A DNA stretch of 64,000 nucleotides from Comamonadaceae bacterium (GTDB lineage Bacteria; Pseudomonadota; Gammaproteobacteria; Burkholderiales; Burkholderiaceae_C), in NCBI GenBank assembly GCA_947476465.1, contig CANJQN010000005.1:62001-126000 (forward strand), written 5' to 3'. The translations under genes and the position numbers were made by a program. Below, piece by piece: positions 1 through 9,928 of this stretch (position 1 is its first letter; each line of letters opens with the position of its first letter). Under the pieces are notes generated by a model. That model did not search any database, was not told the DNA's origin, and worked only from the letters and a program-made list of their open reading frames with translations.

Positions 1-615
1 GTAGTGGGGGATCTCGCGCTTGGAGCGCGCCATCGCGGCGGCAATCGCCTGCCGCATCTGGTTCGCGTCGAACCCGCGGCGCGGGGCCGCGGGCGGGGCG
101 GCCGCCGGGGCGTGACGGGTGGCGCGCGCCACATCGGCCAGGGTGACCGCGCCTTCGACGCCGGAGCCGGGCAGGGCGGCCGGGTCCAGGCCCAGTTGCC
201 GCGCGCGGCGCCGGGCGGCGGGGGTCACGGGCTTGCGCCGGGCGTGCGTGCCGGCCACAGCTTCGATGGCGGGCGATGGCTTCGTGAGAGGTGCCGCCGG
301 TGGTGTCGCGCCGGGCGTAGGTGCAGGTGCGAGTGCGGCCGGTGCGGCTGGTGCGGCCGGTGCGGCGGCCTGCGTCGCCTCGTTCGCACCCCGCACCCGC
401 GCCAGCACGGCGCCCACTGGCAGCGACGCATTCAGTGGCACCAAGTCCTCGATCACGCCATCGAGAAAGCACTCGACGTCGATCGCGCCCTTGTGGGTCT
501 CGACGACGGCGACCACGTCCCCCGACTTCACCGTGTCGCCCGGCTGCACCAGCCATTGCACCACCGTGCCGGTCTCCATGTCGGCGCCCAGGGCGGGCAT
601 CGTGAAATCGGCCAT
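1..615 (-). CDS. Dihydrolipoamide acyltransferase (E2) of a 2-oxoacid dehydrogenase complex, 3' end outside the window
   Basis: The E2 core transfers acyl groups from lipoamide to CoA in the cytoplasmic 2-oxoacid dehydrogenase complex. The reading frame is open from an ATG at 615 to the left edge (205 codons, no stop), so it is a 5' portion only. An N-terminal lipoyl domain covers about residues 1-75, with the lipoylated lysine at residue 42 in the string ETHKGAIDVE. An Ala/Pro linker follows (about 80-120), then a peripheral-subunit-binding domain (about 125-165, RRKPVTPAARRRARQLGLDP). The start of the catalytic domain is seen near 180-205 (MRQAIAAAMARSKREIPHY). It follows the E1-beta gene by 10 bases, so it is co-transcribed with E1. 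The acyl substrate (pyruvate, acetoin or branched-chain) is not decided by what is visible. Confidence 0.9.
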   Translation of the reverse strand, partial: MADFTMPALGADMETGTVVQWLVQPGDTVKSGDVVAVVETHKGAIDVECFLDGVIEDLVPLNASLPVGAVLARVRGANEATQAAAPAAPAAPAALAPAPTPGATPPAAPLTKPSPAIEAVAGTHARRKPVTPAARRRARQLGLDPAALPGSGVEGAVTLADVARATRHAPAAAPPAAPRRGFDANQMRQAIAAAMARSKREIPHY

Positions 616-625
616 TCCTGAGCCC

Positions 626-1615
626 TCAGCCCGGCTTCACCAGCGACCGGGCCGCCGCCACGATGCCGTCGACGCTGGGCAGGGTGGCGTCTTCGAGGTG
701 GGCCGCATAGGGCACGGGCACCTCGCGGCTGCACACGCGGCGAACGGGTGCGTCGAGCTCATACAGCGCGTCTTCCGCCAGCCGGGCCGCGATCTCCGCC
801 GACACCGAGCCGCTCTTCCAGCCCTCGTCGACGATCACCACGCGGTGCGTGCGCGTGACCGACGCGATGACGGTGGCCATGTCCAGCGGTCGTAGCACGC
901 GCAGGTCGATCACCTCGGCCTCGATGCCCTCCTGTGCCAGCACCTGTGCGGCGGCCAGGCACTTGGGCAGGCTGTTGCCGTAGGTGATCAGGCTGACGTC
1001 GCGGCCCGAGCGCCGCAGCTTGGCCTGCGTGATGTCGACCGAGGTGACGGCGGGGTCGAGCTCGGCTTCCGTGTTGTAAAGCACCACGTGTTCGAAGATC
1101 AGCACGGGGTTCGCATCGGCCAGCGCGGCCGCGAGCATGTGACGCGCATCTTCCACCGTGGCCGGTACCAGCACCTTCAGCCCGGGGATGTGCGCGAACC
1201 AGCCCTCGAGGCTGTGCGAATGCTGCGCGGCCAGCTGGCGCCCGCCGCCGGTGGCCATGCGGATCACCAGCGGCACCGCGAACTGGCCGCCACTCATGTG
1301 CGCCAGCGTGGCGGCGTTGTTCATGATCTGGTCGAGCGCCAGCAGGCTGAAGTTGCAGGTCATGATCTCGACGATCGGCCGCAGGCCGGCCACTGCCGCG
1401 CCGACGCCAATGCCGGTGAAGCCATTCTCGGCCAGCGGCGTATCCAGGATGCGCTCGGGACCGAACTCATCGAGCAGGCCCTTGGTGACGGCATAGCAGC
1501 CGCCATACTTTCCGACATCTTCGCCCATCACGAAGCTGCGCGGGTCGGCCAGCAGCGCGTCGCGGATCGCCTGCTTGCAGGCCTCGCGGTAGCTGATGCG
1601 CGTGGGCTGCGTCAT
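626..1615 (-). CDS. 2-oxoacid (pyruvate/acetoin-type) dehydrogenase E1 beta subunit
   Basis: Pairs with E1-alpha to decarboxylate a 2-oxoacid with thiamine diphosphate and pass the acyl group to E2. The 329 residues match the usual length. The N-terminal pyrimidine-binding transketolase-like domain shows [11 protein letters not shown] near residue 31, a conserved Glu in [17 protein letters not shown] near 58, and [17 protein letters not shown] around 132. A transketolase C-terminal domain follows from about residue 195. Its ATG overlaps the E1-alpha stop by four bases (ATGA at 1612-1615), indicating translational coupling. Sequence style is close to acetoin dehydrogenase AcoB, but the substrate cannot be fixed from sequence alone. 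Confidence 0.92.
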   Translation of the reverse strand: MTQPTRISYREACKQAIRDALLADPRSFVMGEDVGKYGGCYAVTKGLLDEFGPERILDTPLAENGFTGIGVGAAVAGLRPIVEIMTCNFSLLALDQIMNNAATLAHMSGGQFAVPLVIRMATGGGRQLAAQHSHSLEGWFAHIPGLKVLVPATVEDARHMLAAALADANPVLIFEHVVLYNTEAELDPAVTSVDITQAKLRRSGRDVSLITYGNSLPKCLAAAQVLAQEGIEAEVIDLRVLRPLDMATVIASVTRTHRVVIVDEGWKSGSVSAEIAARLAEDALYELDAPVRRVCSREVPVPYAAHLEDATLPSVDGIVAAARSLVKPG

Positions 1616-2622
1616 GGCGCGCCCCCCGGCACACCCTCTTGCACCACGCGGTCCATCAGCACGTAGCGCTCCAGCGTCTCCACTGGCTCCAGCGTGCCCG
1701 CCTGCGCGAAGTCGGCGGCCGCGGCGATCTCTTTTGCCACGTCGGCATCGATGGCCTGCAGCTGGGCGTCGGTGATCTCGTGGTTGGCCTGCATCCAGGT
1801 ACGTAGCCGTTCGATGGGGTCGATCAGCTTCCAGTGTTCCACCTCTTCACGCGTGCGATAGGCCTGGGTGTCGAACATGGAGTGCGCGCGAAAGCGGTAG
1901 GTGCGCGCTTCCAGGAAGTAGGGGCCGGCGCCACTGCGCACATGTTCGACGGCGCGCCGCGCCGCCACTTCCATCTGCACCGGGTCCATGCCGTCGACCT
2001 GCTGCGCCGGGATGCGATAGGCGCCCGCCTTGCGCCAGATGTCGGTCTCGGCCTCCGAGTCGGCCAAGGGAACGCCCATGGCGTAGAGGTTGTTCTCGCA
2101 GACGAACAACACCGGCAGGCGCCACAGCTGCGCCATGTTCAGGGTCTCGTGGAACGCCCCCTCGCCGACGGCCCCCTCACCGAAGAAGCAGACGGTGACG
2201 GCGCCGCGCGCCAGGCGCTTGTCGGCGAACGCGATGCCGGCGGCCAGCGGCAGGCCGCCGCCCACGATCGCGTTGCCGCCGAAAAAGCGCCGCTGCCCAT
2301 CGAACAGGTGCATGGAGCCGCCGCGCCCGCCGCTGCAGCCTTCTTGCTTGCCCAGCATCTCGGCGAGCAGCGTGTCCATGGGCACGCCATGCGCCAGGGC
2401 ATGGCCATGCTCACGGTAGGTGGCGACCACGGCATCGCCGGGTTGCAGCGCCGCCATCACGCCCACGGCCACCGCTTCCTCGCCGTCGTACAGATGCAGG
2501 AAGCCGCGGATCTGCTGGGCCTGGTACAGCTCGACGCACTTGGCCTCGAAGCGCCGGATGCGCAGCATCTGCCGGTACAGGCCCTGAAGATGGGCGCGGT
2601 CGAGGTGCAGTTTTTCAGTCAT
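1612..2622 (-). CDS. 2-oxoacid (pyruvate/acetoin-type) dehydrogenase E1 alpha subunit
   Basis: Thiamine-diphosphate-binding half of E1, 336 residues. The start is taken at the ATG at 2622 ([18 protein letters not shown]), which begins where family members begin. The frame is open 31 codons further upstream, but that stretch is intergenic-repeat-like DNA. Visible motifs are GGSMHLFD near 101, [13 protein letters not shown] near 121, and the cofactor-binding block [10 protein letters not shown] (about 146-155) ending in ENN (176-178). The usual GDG of the Mg-ThDP motif reads GEG here. The gene precedes E1-beta with a four-base overlap and follows an acyl-CoA synthetase gene by about 95 bases. 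Confidence 0.92.
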   Translation of the reverse strand: MTEKLHLDRAHLQGLYRQMLRIRRFEAKCVELYQAQQIRGFLHLYDGEEAVAVGVMAALQPGDAVVATYREHGHALAHGVPMDTLLAEMLGKQEGCSGGRGGSMHLFDGQRRFFGGNAIVGGGLPLAAGIAFADKRLARGAVTVCFFGEGAVGEGAFHETLNMAQLWRLPVLFVCENNLYAMGVPLADSEAETDIWRKAGAYRIPAQQVDGMDPVQMEVAARRAVEHVRSGAGPYFLEARTYRFRAHSMFDTQAYRTREEVEHWKLIDPIERLRTWMQANHEITDAQLQAIDADVAKEIAAAADFAQAGTLEPVETLERYVLMDRVVQEGVPGGAP

Positions 2623-2640
2623 GTTGCCCCCACGCTCGGC

Positions 2641-2708
2641 ACTTCGTGTCCTTCGCTGCCCCCCAAGGGGGCGCGAGCTTGCTTGAGGCGGCTCGGCGCT
2701 GCGCTCAT
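2641..2708. repeat. Hairpin-forming intergenic repeat (variant copy), next to the acyl-CoA synthetase stop
   Basis: Contains the inverted repeat CCCCC-AA-GGGGG at 2660-2671 followed by gcgcgagcttgcttgaggcg and a further GC-rich half. It resembles, in reverse orientation, the central CCCCCTTGAGGGGG part of the longer repeats at 14201-14305 and 24152-24256. It lies within about 10 bases of the stop codon of the minus-strand acyl-CoA synthetase gene. A role in termination or mRNA 3'-end stability is inferred from position only. Confidence 0.55.
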
Positions 2709-2717
2709 GTTGCACCC

Positions 2718-4508
<1,791 letters not shown>

Positions 4509-4616
4509 TGCTTGTCTCCAGGACGCCGGCTTGTCTTGCCGGATGGGCCATCCTAGTGCCGGGAATGCCTGGGGTTCAAGCCGAAGCGGCGGTCAATCGC
4601 CGCGAGTTGAGGCAGA

Positions 4617-5207
4617 TCAAACCGGCGTGCAAAGTGATTCGTTGATGCTGTCCACACGCAGCTTGCCGGGCGTGTGGCCGGACAGGCGCGAGACCGAGCA
4701 ATGGTTGATCAACAGGCGCGCGTAGGCTTCCTCGGTGCCCAGGGCGGCGCACAAGATGGTCTTGATCGTCATGCCGTGCGCAAAGATGGCGATGCGTTTA
4801 CCGCTGGCCTCCCGCATCGCCGCTTCGAACGCGCCCAGCACGCCTTGGCGGAATTGATCCGGGTCCTTGCCGAAGAAGCGCGCGGGCGAGGCCATGAATT
4901 CGGAGAAGCGCTTGGCGTCTTCCGCCTGCATGGTTTCGACCGAGCGGTAGCGGTCCGTGCCATGGTCGACCTCGGCCAGGCCGTCATAGATGGTGGGCGC
5001 GATGCCCAGCAGACGCGCCAGTGGCTGGGCCGTGTCCATGGCGCGGCGCTGCGGGCTGCTGACGATGCAGTCCACGCCTTCGCGCTGCAGGCGTGTGGCC
5101 AGTCGCCGGGCGTGGCGCATGCCGGCGGGGTGCAGCGGCGGATCGCCCGGGTGGACAGGGTGGCCTTCATGCGGCAGGCCGTGGCGGATCAGGAGGATGT
5201 GTTTCAT
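4617..5207 (-). CDS. Histidine phosphatase family protein (phosphoglycerate-mutase-like)
   Basis: A cytoplasmic phosphohydrolase of the branch-2-free, 'RHG' class, 196 residues. The start is the ATG at 5207 (MKHILLIRHG), which puts the catalytic RHG at residues 8-10. The open frame begins 22 codons upstream, but that extension has no family resemblance. The second histidine of the active site is in FAHGMTIKTILCAAL near the C-terminus, with SSPQRRAMDTAQPL supplying the conserved Arg. The phosphorylated substrate is unknown. It is divergent from the bioMNY operon, with about 133 bases between starts. Confidence 0.85.
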   Translation of the reverse strand: MKHILLIRHGLPHEGHPVHPGDPPLHPAGMRHARRLATRLQREGVDCIVSSPQRRAMDTAQPLARLLGIAPTIYDGLAEVDHGTDRYRSVETMQAEDAKRFSEFMASPARFFGKDPDQFRQGVLGAFEAAMREASGKRIAIFAHGMTIKTILCAALGTEEAYARLLINHCSVSRLSGHTPGKLRVDSINESLCTPV

Positions 5208-5340
5208 GGGTGTGTGTTGAATGTTATCCGCACGGCCTGCAAACCCATGCGGCCGCGAGCCGCACCGCCACACCCGCGCGCCGCGTCGTGACGCCGGGCG
5301 GCTTGGTCATAATCCCCGCTCCCGCCCGCCAGCCGTCTCC

Positions 5341-6120
5341 ATGTCCCGTACCTCCCCCTCCATGCCGCCCTTTCCGCCCGGCGGCCCCGCCGAGGGCAGC
5401 GGCGTGCGCCTGCAAGGCGTGACGCTGCGGCGCGGCGCGAACACCGTGCTGGAAGATCTCTCGCTCGATCTGCAAGAGCCGCGCATCGGTGTCATCGGCG
5501 ACAACGGCGCCGGCAAGAGCAGCCTGTTCCGGCTGATCTGCGGGCTGGACGTGCCGCAGGCCGGCAAGGTGGCGGTGTGCGGGCAGGACATGCGCGAAGG
5601 CGCGGCCCGGGCGCTGCGCGTGGGCATGATGTTCCAGAACCCCGACGAGCAGATCGTGTTCCCGACGGTGGAGGAGGAGCTCGCCCTCAGCCTCACGGCC
5701 GGCGGCCGTCCGCGCGGGCCGGCGATCGTTCAGGCGCGCGAGTGGCTGCACACACGGGGCCTGGCGCACTGGGCCGCGCGCGCCGTCTCGGGCCTGAGCC
5801 ACGGCCAGCGTCAGCATGTGTGCTGGCTGGCGCTGCTGATCGCCGGGCCGCGCGTGCTGCTGCTTGACGAACCCTTCGCGAGCCTCGACCTGCCCGGCCA
5901 GGCGCTGCTGCACCAGGACATCGCGCAAGCGCCCCAGCAGGTCATCGTGGCGACGCACCAGCTCGACCACGTGCGCGGCTTCGCCCGCGTGCTGTGGCTC
6001 GACCACGGCAAAGTGCGTGCCGACGGCCCGGGCGCGCAGGTGTGTGCGGCCTACGAGGCCGATGTGGCGACGCGTTGGGCCCAGCGCTTGGCTTCGCGCG
6101 ATGCCGCTGGCCGCGCCTGA
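5341..6120 (+). CDS. bioM: Biotin ECF transporter ATPase BioM
   Basis: ATP-binding subunit of the energy-coupling-factor biotin importer BioMNY at the inner membrane. It shows Walker A GDNGAGKSS (about residue 52), Q-loop MMFQNPDEQI, ABC signature LSHGQRQ and Walker B VLLLDEPFASLDLPG, followed by the switch histidine in ATHQLDH. The start is taken at the ATG at 5341 (MSRTSPSMPP), giving 259 residues. The frame is open back to 5221, but that stretch overlaps the divergent phosphatase leader. The gene is followed directly by bioN and bioY, which makes the biotin assignment secure. Confidence 0.9.
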   Translation: MSRTSPSMPPFPPGGPAEGSGVRLQGVTLRRGANTVLEDLSLDLQEPRIGVIGDNGAGKSSLFRLICGLDVPQAGKVAVCGQDMREGAARALRVGMMFQNPDEQIVFPTVEEELALSLTAGGRPRGPAIVQAREWLHTRGLAHWAARAVSGLSHGQRQHVCWLALLIAGPRVLLLDEPFASLDLPGQALLHQDIAQAPQQVIVATHQLDHVRGFARVLWLDHGKVRADGPGAQVCAAYEADVATRWAQRLASRDAAGRA

Positions 6121-6136
6121 CAGACGCCGCCCCATC

Positions 6137-6730
6137 ATGACCAGCCTGTACAGCGAACACCGCACCTGGCTGCACGCCGTGCCCGCCGGCTTCAAGCTGC
6201 TGGCGATCGCCTTGCTGGGCACGGCCTTGTTCCTCACTGATCACCTGGGCGTGCTGGGCGTCGGCGCCGCGGCCTGCGCGCTGGTGTTCGCTTCGCTCGG
6301 CCGCGCCACGCAGGGCGTGCGGCGCATGGTCGCCGCGCTGATCGTCATGGCGCTGTTGGTGGCCGCGTTTCATGCCGCGCTGGGCCGGCCTGCGGTGGGG
6401 GCCATCAGCGCCGCGCGCCTGGCGGGCACCAGTCTGCTGGGGGTGTCGCTGACCGTGAGCACCCGCTACACCGAATGGCTGGCCGTGTTCGAGCGCCTGC
6501 TCGCGCCGCTGGGGCGGTTGGGCCTGCGGGTGGACCGCTTGAGCCTGCAGTTGGCGCTGATGTTGCGCTTCATCGATATCTTCTTCATGCAGTGGAAGCG
6601 CCTTGACGAAGCGCATCGTCTGCGCACCGGCCGCGCCGGGGGCGCTCGCCTGCTGGCGCCGCTGGCCATCCAGATGCTGCTGGCGGCGCGCCGCGTGGCC
6701 GATACACTTCGAGCGCGCCTTGGCGATTGA
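6137..6730 (+). CDS. bioN: Biotin ECF transporter transmembrane (T) component BioN
   Basis: Energy-coupling transmembrane subunit linking BioM to the substrate-binding BioY. The 197 residues (start at the ATG at 6137, MTSLYSEHRTWLHAVP) hold several hydrophobic helices: GFKLLAIALLGTALFL, LGVLGVGAAACALVFA and MVAALIVMALLVAAFHAAL. The cytoplasmic loop has the Arg-rich coupling segment DEAHRLRTGRAGG near the C-terminus. An in-frame ATG at 6104 would overlap the bioM stop and lengthen the protein by 11 residues, so the start is not certain. It sits between bioM and bioY in one operon. Confidence 0.85.
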   Translation: MTSLYSEHRTWLHAVPAGFKLLAIALLGTALFLTDHLGVLGVGAAACALVFASLGRATQGVRRMVAALIVMALLVAAFHAALGRPAVGAISAARLAGTSLLGVSLTVSTRYTEWLAVFERLLAPLGRLGLRVDRLSLQLALMLRFIDIFFMQWKRLDEAHRLRTGRAGGARLLAPLAIQMLLAARRVADTLRARLGD

Positions 6731-6767
6731 CGCCTGCTGGCATCCGCTCCGGCAATCATTTTTTTCC

Positions 6768-7343
6768 ATGAACACCACCACCTCCCGTTCCCTCGCGCTG
6801 GTTCCGCTGTTCGCCGCCTTGCTGGCGGTGCTGGGCCTGATTCCCAAGATCGATCTGCCGCTGGGTGTGCCGATCACGCTGCAGACCCTGGGCGTGATGC
6901 TCGCCGGCTGCCTGTTGGGCCCGCGCCGCGGCCTGCAGGCGGTGCTGCTGTTCCTGGCGGCCGTCGCCATGGGCCTGCCGCTGCTGTCGGGCGGGCGTGG
7001 TGGTGTGGGCGTGTTTTTCGCGCCGTCGGCCGGCTACCTTGTGGGCTTTGCCTTTGGCGCCCTGGCCACCGGTCTCGTGATGTCCCGCCTGCCGGCCAAC
7101 ACGCCGCGCCGCGCCGCCACCAGCGCCTTCATCGCCTCGGCCCTGGGCGGGCTGCTGGTGGTGCATGTGTGCGGCGTGATCGGGCTGGTGAACCTGGCCA
7201 ACCTGAGCTGGTCGCAGGCGCTGTGGGGCACGCTGGTGTTCGTGCCCGGGGACCTGATCAAGTGCGGCCTGTGCGCGATGGTGATTCACACCATCGCCCG
7301 CGGCCTGCCCGACTGGCAATTCGGCGGCCGCATCGCCCCGTGA
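6768..7343 (+). CDS. bioY: Biotin ECF transporter substrate-binding (S) component BioY
   Basis: Integral membrane biotin-binding protein of the BioMNY importer. The 191-residue product starts at the ATG at 6768 (MNTTTSRSLALVPLFAALL). Family hallmarks are LPLGVPITLQTLGVMLAG, LLGPRRGLQAVLLFLAAVA and GVFFAPSAGYLVGFAFGALA, with six predicted membrane segments. Its stop overlaps the GTG start of the following acyl-CoA ligase (GTGA at 7340-7343), tying that enzyme to the biotin operon. Confidence 0.92.
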   Translation: MNTTTSRSLALVPLFAALLAVLGLIPKIDLPLGVPITLQTLGVMLAGCLLGPRRGLQAVLLFLAAVAMGLPLLSGGRGGVGVFFAPSAGYLVGFAFGALATGLVMSRLPANTPRRAATSAFIASALGGLLVVHVCGVIGLVNLANLSWSQALWGTLVFVPGDLIKCGLCAMVIHTIARGLPDWQFGGRIAP

Positions 7344-8755
7344 CCCCGCCGGGCGCGGCCGATCTGGTCCATGCGCCGCTGGCGCACTGGGCCGCCGCGC
7401 GCCCGGACGTTGTGGCCCTCGACGACGGCCACCAGACGCTGAGCTTCGCGCAATTGCACGCGCGGGTGGGGCAGGTAGCCCGCCGGCTCGGCCAGGCGGG
7501 CGCACCCGCCACCGTCTGGGTCGAGACCGCCGGCTCGACGCTGGAAGCGCTGGTCGATTTTCTCGGCATCATCGTCAGCGGCCGCTGTGCCGCGGTGGCC
7601 GACGCGCAATGGACGCCCACCACGCGCGCCGCGGTGCAAGCGCAGCTGCCCCACGAGCCGGCGCTCGCCGCCGGGCCGCAGTCGCTGTCGGCTTTCTATG
7701 TAGGCTTCACCTCGGGCAGCACCGGTGTGCCCAAGGGTTTTGCGCGCCACCACCGTTCGTGGACGCAAAGCTTTCTGGCCTGCATGCAGGCCTTCGGCCC
7801 CGACGCGGCCACCCGTGTGCTGGCGCCGGGCAGCGCGTCGCACTCGCTGTTCCTGTTCGGGATGATGCTCGGCCTGTGGAGCGGCGCCGGGGTGGTGGCG
7901 CAAGACCATTTCTCAGCGGCCCGCGCGCTCGAGACGCTGGCGCAGGGGCACACGCCTTGCGTGGTGGCGGTGCCCAGCCAGCTGCTCATGATGCTCGACC
8001 ACGCCCAGCGCCGGCAGCTGCCGCCGATCGAGGGCGTACGCCTGGTCATGATCAGCGGCGCGCGCTGGATGCGCGAGCGCACGCCGCAGCTGCGGGCCTT
8101 GTTTCCGAACGCGCGCGTGGTCGAGTTCTACGGCGCTTCCGAGACCAGCTTCATTGCCTGGATGGAGGCCTGCGAGGCCGCGTCGCCGCAGGCCGTGGGC
8201 CGGCCCTTCGCTGGCGTCGAGATCGACATCCGCGAACCCGACGCCCAGGGCGTGGGCCTGATTTATGTGCGCAGCCCCATGCTGTTCACCGACTACGTGG
8301 GCGGCCAGGGCGACCCCACGGCGGCACTGCGCGATGGCGATTGGCTGTCCGTGCGTGACCTCGGCAGCATCGATGCGCAAGGCCGCTTGTGTCTGGTGGG
8401 CCGGCAAAACCGCATGCTGGTCACCAGCGGCAAGAATCTGTTTCCCGAGGAAGTCGAGGCCGTGCTGGCCGCGCACCCGGGCGTGGCGGCGGTGTCGGTG
8501 CAGGGCTTGCCCGACCCGGTGCGGGGCCACCAGGTGGTGGCCGTCGTGCAACCGGCCGATGACGCCGTGCCGCTGGACGCCGCCTCGCTGGGCGCCTGGT
8601 GCCGCGAGCGGCTCGAGGCCTTCAAGCTGCCGCGCCGCTGGTTCGTCTGCTGCGTGTGGCCCCTCACCCCGAGCGGCAAGACCGACCATCCGGCCTTGGC
8701 GCGGGCACTGACCGGCAATGACGAGGGCGGACCGTGCCTGTTGCCGCTGCGCTGA
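7340..8755 (+). CDS. AMP-dependent acyl-CoA ligase of the biotin-transport operon (YhfT-like)
   Basis: Class I adenylate-forming enzyme of 471 residues, smaller than typical fatty acyl-CoA synthetases. The GTG start at 7340 overlaps the bioY stop. It has the phosphate-binding loop FTSGSTGVPKGFARHH, EFYGASETSFIAW, LSVRDLGSIDAQGRL and the hinge/K motif LVGRQNRMLVTSGKNLFPEE, with a terminal PLTPSGKTDHPAL that contains the catalytic lysine. In Bacillus subtilis a biotin-repressed operon carries bioY, an acyl-CoA ligase (yhfT) and a thiolase (yhfS). The same trio is found here, so a link to biotin or pimeloyl metabolism is inferred. The substrate is unknown. Confidence 0.82.
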   Translation: MTPPGAADLVHAPLAHWAAARPDVVALDDGHQTLSFAQLHARVGQVARRLGQAGAPATVWVETAGSTLEALVDFLGIIVSGRCAAVADAQWTPTTRAAVQAQLPHEPALAAGPQSLSAFYVGFTSGSTGVPKGFARHHRSWTQSFLACMQAFGPDAATRVLAPGSASHSLFLFGMMLGLWSGAGVVAQDHFSAARALETLAQGHTPCVVAVPSQLLMMLDHAQRRQLPPIEGVRLVMISGARWMRERTPQLRALFPNARVVEFYGASETSFIAWMEACEAASPQAVGRPFAGVEIDIREPDAQGVGLIYVRSPMLFTDYVGGQGDPTAALRDGDWLSVRDLGSIDAQGRLCLVGRQNRMLVTSGKNLFPEEVEAVLAAHPGVAAVSVQGLPDPVRGHQVVAVVQPADDAVPLDAASLGAWCRERLEAFKLPRRWFVCCVWPLTPSGKTDHPALARALTGNDEGGPCLLPLR

Positions 8756-9879
8756 TCGCGGCCTGGGCCCGCAGCGCCGTCGCGCCGCACGGCGGCGCCT
8801 TCGCGCAGCTGCAGCCGCATGAAGTGGCCGCGCCGGTGTTGCGCGGTCTGCTGGCCCGCGCCGGCCTGGCGCCCTCCGACGTCGACGCCGTGGTGCTGGG
8901 CAACGCGCTCGGCGCGGGCGGCAACCCCGCGCGCGTGCTCGCGTTGGCGGCCGGCCTGCCAGATGCCTGCGCGGCACTCTCGGTGGACACCCAGTGCTGC
9001 AGCGGCCTTGATGCGGTCTCGGTCGCGGCGGGCCTGATCGCCAGCGGGCAGGCCGAGGTGGTGGTGGCCGGCGGCGTCGAGGCCTGGAGCCGCGCACCGA
9101 TCCGCCAGCACCGGCCACTGAACGAGCACGAGCCCGCCCGCACCTTTGAGCGCCCCGCCTTCGCGCCCGACCCCGAGCGCGACCCGGACCTGCTGCAGGC
9201 CGCGGCCGACTACGCGGCGCGCCATGGATTGACTCGCGCGCAGCAGGACGCGTACGCCGTTCACAGCCACCAGCGGGCCGTGGCCGCGCAGGCCGAGTTG
9301 GCCGGCGAGATCGTGCCCGTCGCTGGCGTGGCCCATGACCTGTACCCGCGCCCCATGACCCTGGCCCGCGCCGCCCGCCTGCCCAGGGTGGTGGGCGATG
9401 CGGCGTCGGGCCTGAGCGCCCTGACGATTTCGGCCAAGGCCGACGGGGTGGCGCTGGTGCTGATGCTCAGCGCCGCGGCGAGCCGGCGCCTGGGTCTGCG
9501 CGCCGCCATGGCATGGCATGCCGGGGTGTCGGTGGGCTGCGATCCGCGTGAGCCCTTGGTGGCCGCCGAGCGGGCCGCGCGTGAGGTGTTGCGGCGTGGC
9601 GGCATCGACGACGTGACACGCCTGGCCGCGGTCGAGTTGCACGACGCCTTCGCGGTGCAGGGCTTGAGTTTTTGCCAGGCGCTGGGCCTGGCGCCCGAAA
9701 CCATCAACCGGCGCGGAGGAGGCCTCGCGCGCGGCCATCCCATCGGCGCGTCGGCGGCCATCGCCCTGGTGCGCCTGCTGGCCGATCTGGCGCGAGAGGG
9801 CGGCCCCGGCGCGCTGGGGCTCACGGCTGTGGCCGGTGCCGGCGGTATCGGGGCGGCAGCGCTCGTCGAGCGCCTTTGA
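8734..9879 (+). CDS. Thiolase-family protein of the biotin-transport operon (YhfS-like), lacking the C-terminal catalytic cysteine
   Basis: A 381-residue thiolase-fold protein. The GTG at 8734 overlaps the preceding ligase by 22 bases. The acyl-accepting cysteine is present in DTQCCSGLDAVSVAAG, and the oxyanion-hole histidine in GGGLARGHPIGASAA. Two positions differ from a degradative or biosynthetic thiolase. The usual NEAF is HDAF, as in SCP2-type enzymes, and the C-terminal CxGGG motif reads AVAGAGGIG, so the second catalytic Cys is replaced by Ala. This suggests a modified Claisen/retro-Claisen activity or a partner-dependent enzyme. It follows the YhfT-like ligase and bioMNY. Confidence 0.82.
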   Translation: MPVAAALIAAWARSAVAPHGGAFAQLQPHEVAAPVLRGLLARAGLAPSDVDAVVLGNALGAGGNPARVLALAAGLPDACAALSVDTQCCSGLDAVSVAAGLIASGQAEVVVAGGVEAWSRAPIRQHRPLNEHEPARTFERPAFAPDPERDPDLLQAAADYAARHGLTRAQQDAYAVHSHQRAVAAQAELAGEIVPVAGVAHDLYPRPMTLARAARLPRVVGDAASGLSALTISAKADGVALVLMLSAAASRRLGLRAAMAWHAGVSVGCDPREPLVAAERAAREVLRRGGIDDVTRLAAVELHDAFAVQGLSFCQALGLAPETINRRGGGLARGHPIGASAAIALVRLLADLAREGGPGALGLTAVAGAGGIGAAALVERL

Positions 9880-9928
9880 GCCCGACAATGACCTCGCCTC
9901 GCAAGACACAACAACGGAGATGCCCCTC

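Noticed and set aside
5208..5340. BirA or BioR operator upstream of bioM
   Set aside because: No TTATmkATAA-type or BirA-type palindrome was found. Only a CATAAT -10-like box with a poor -35.
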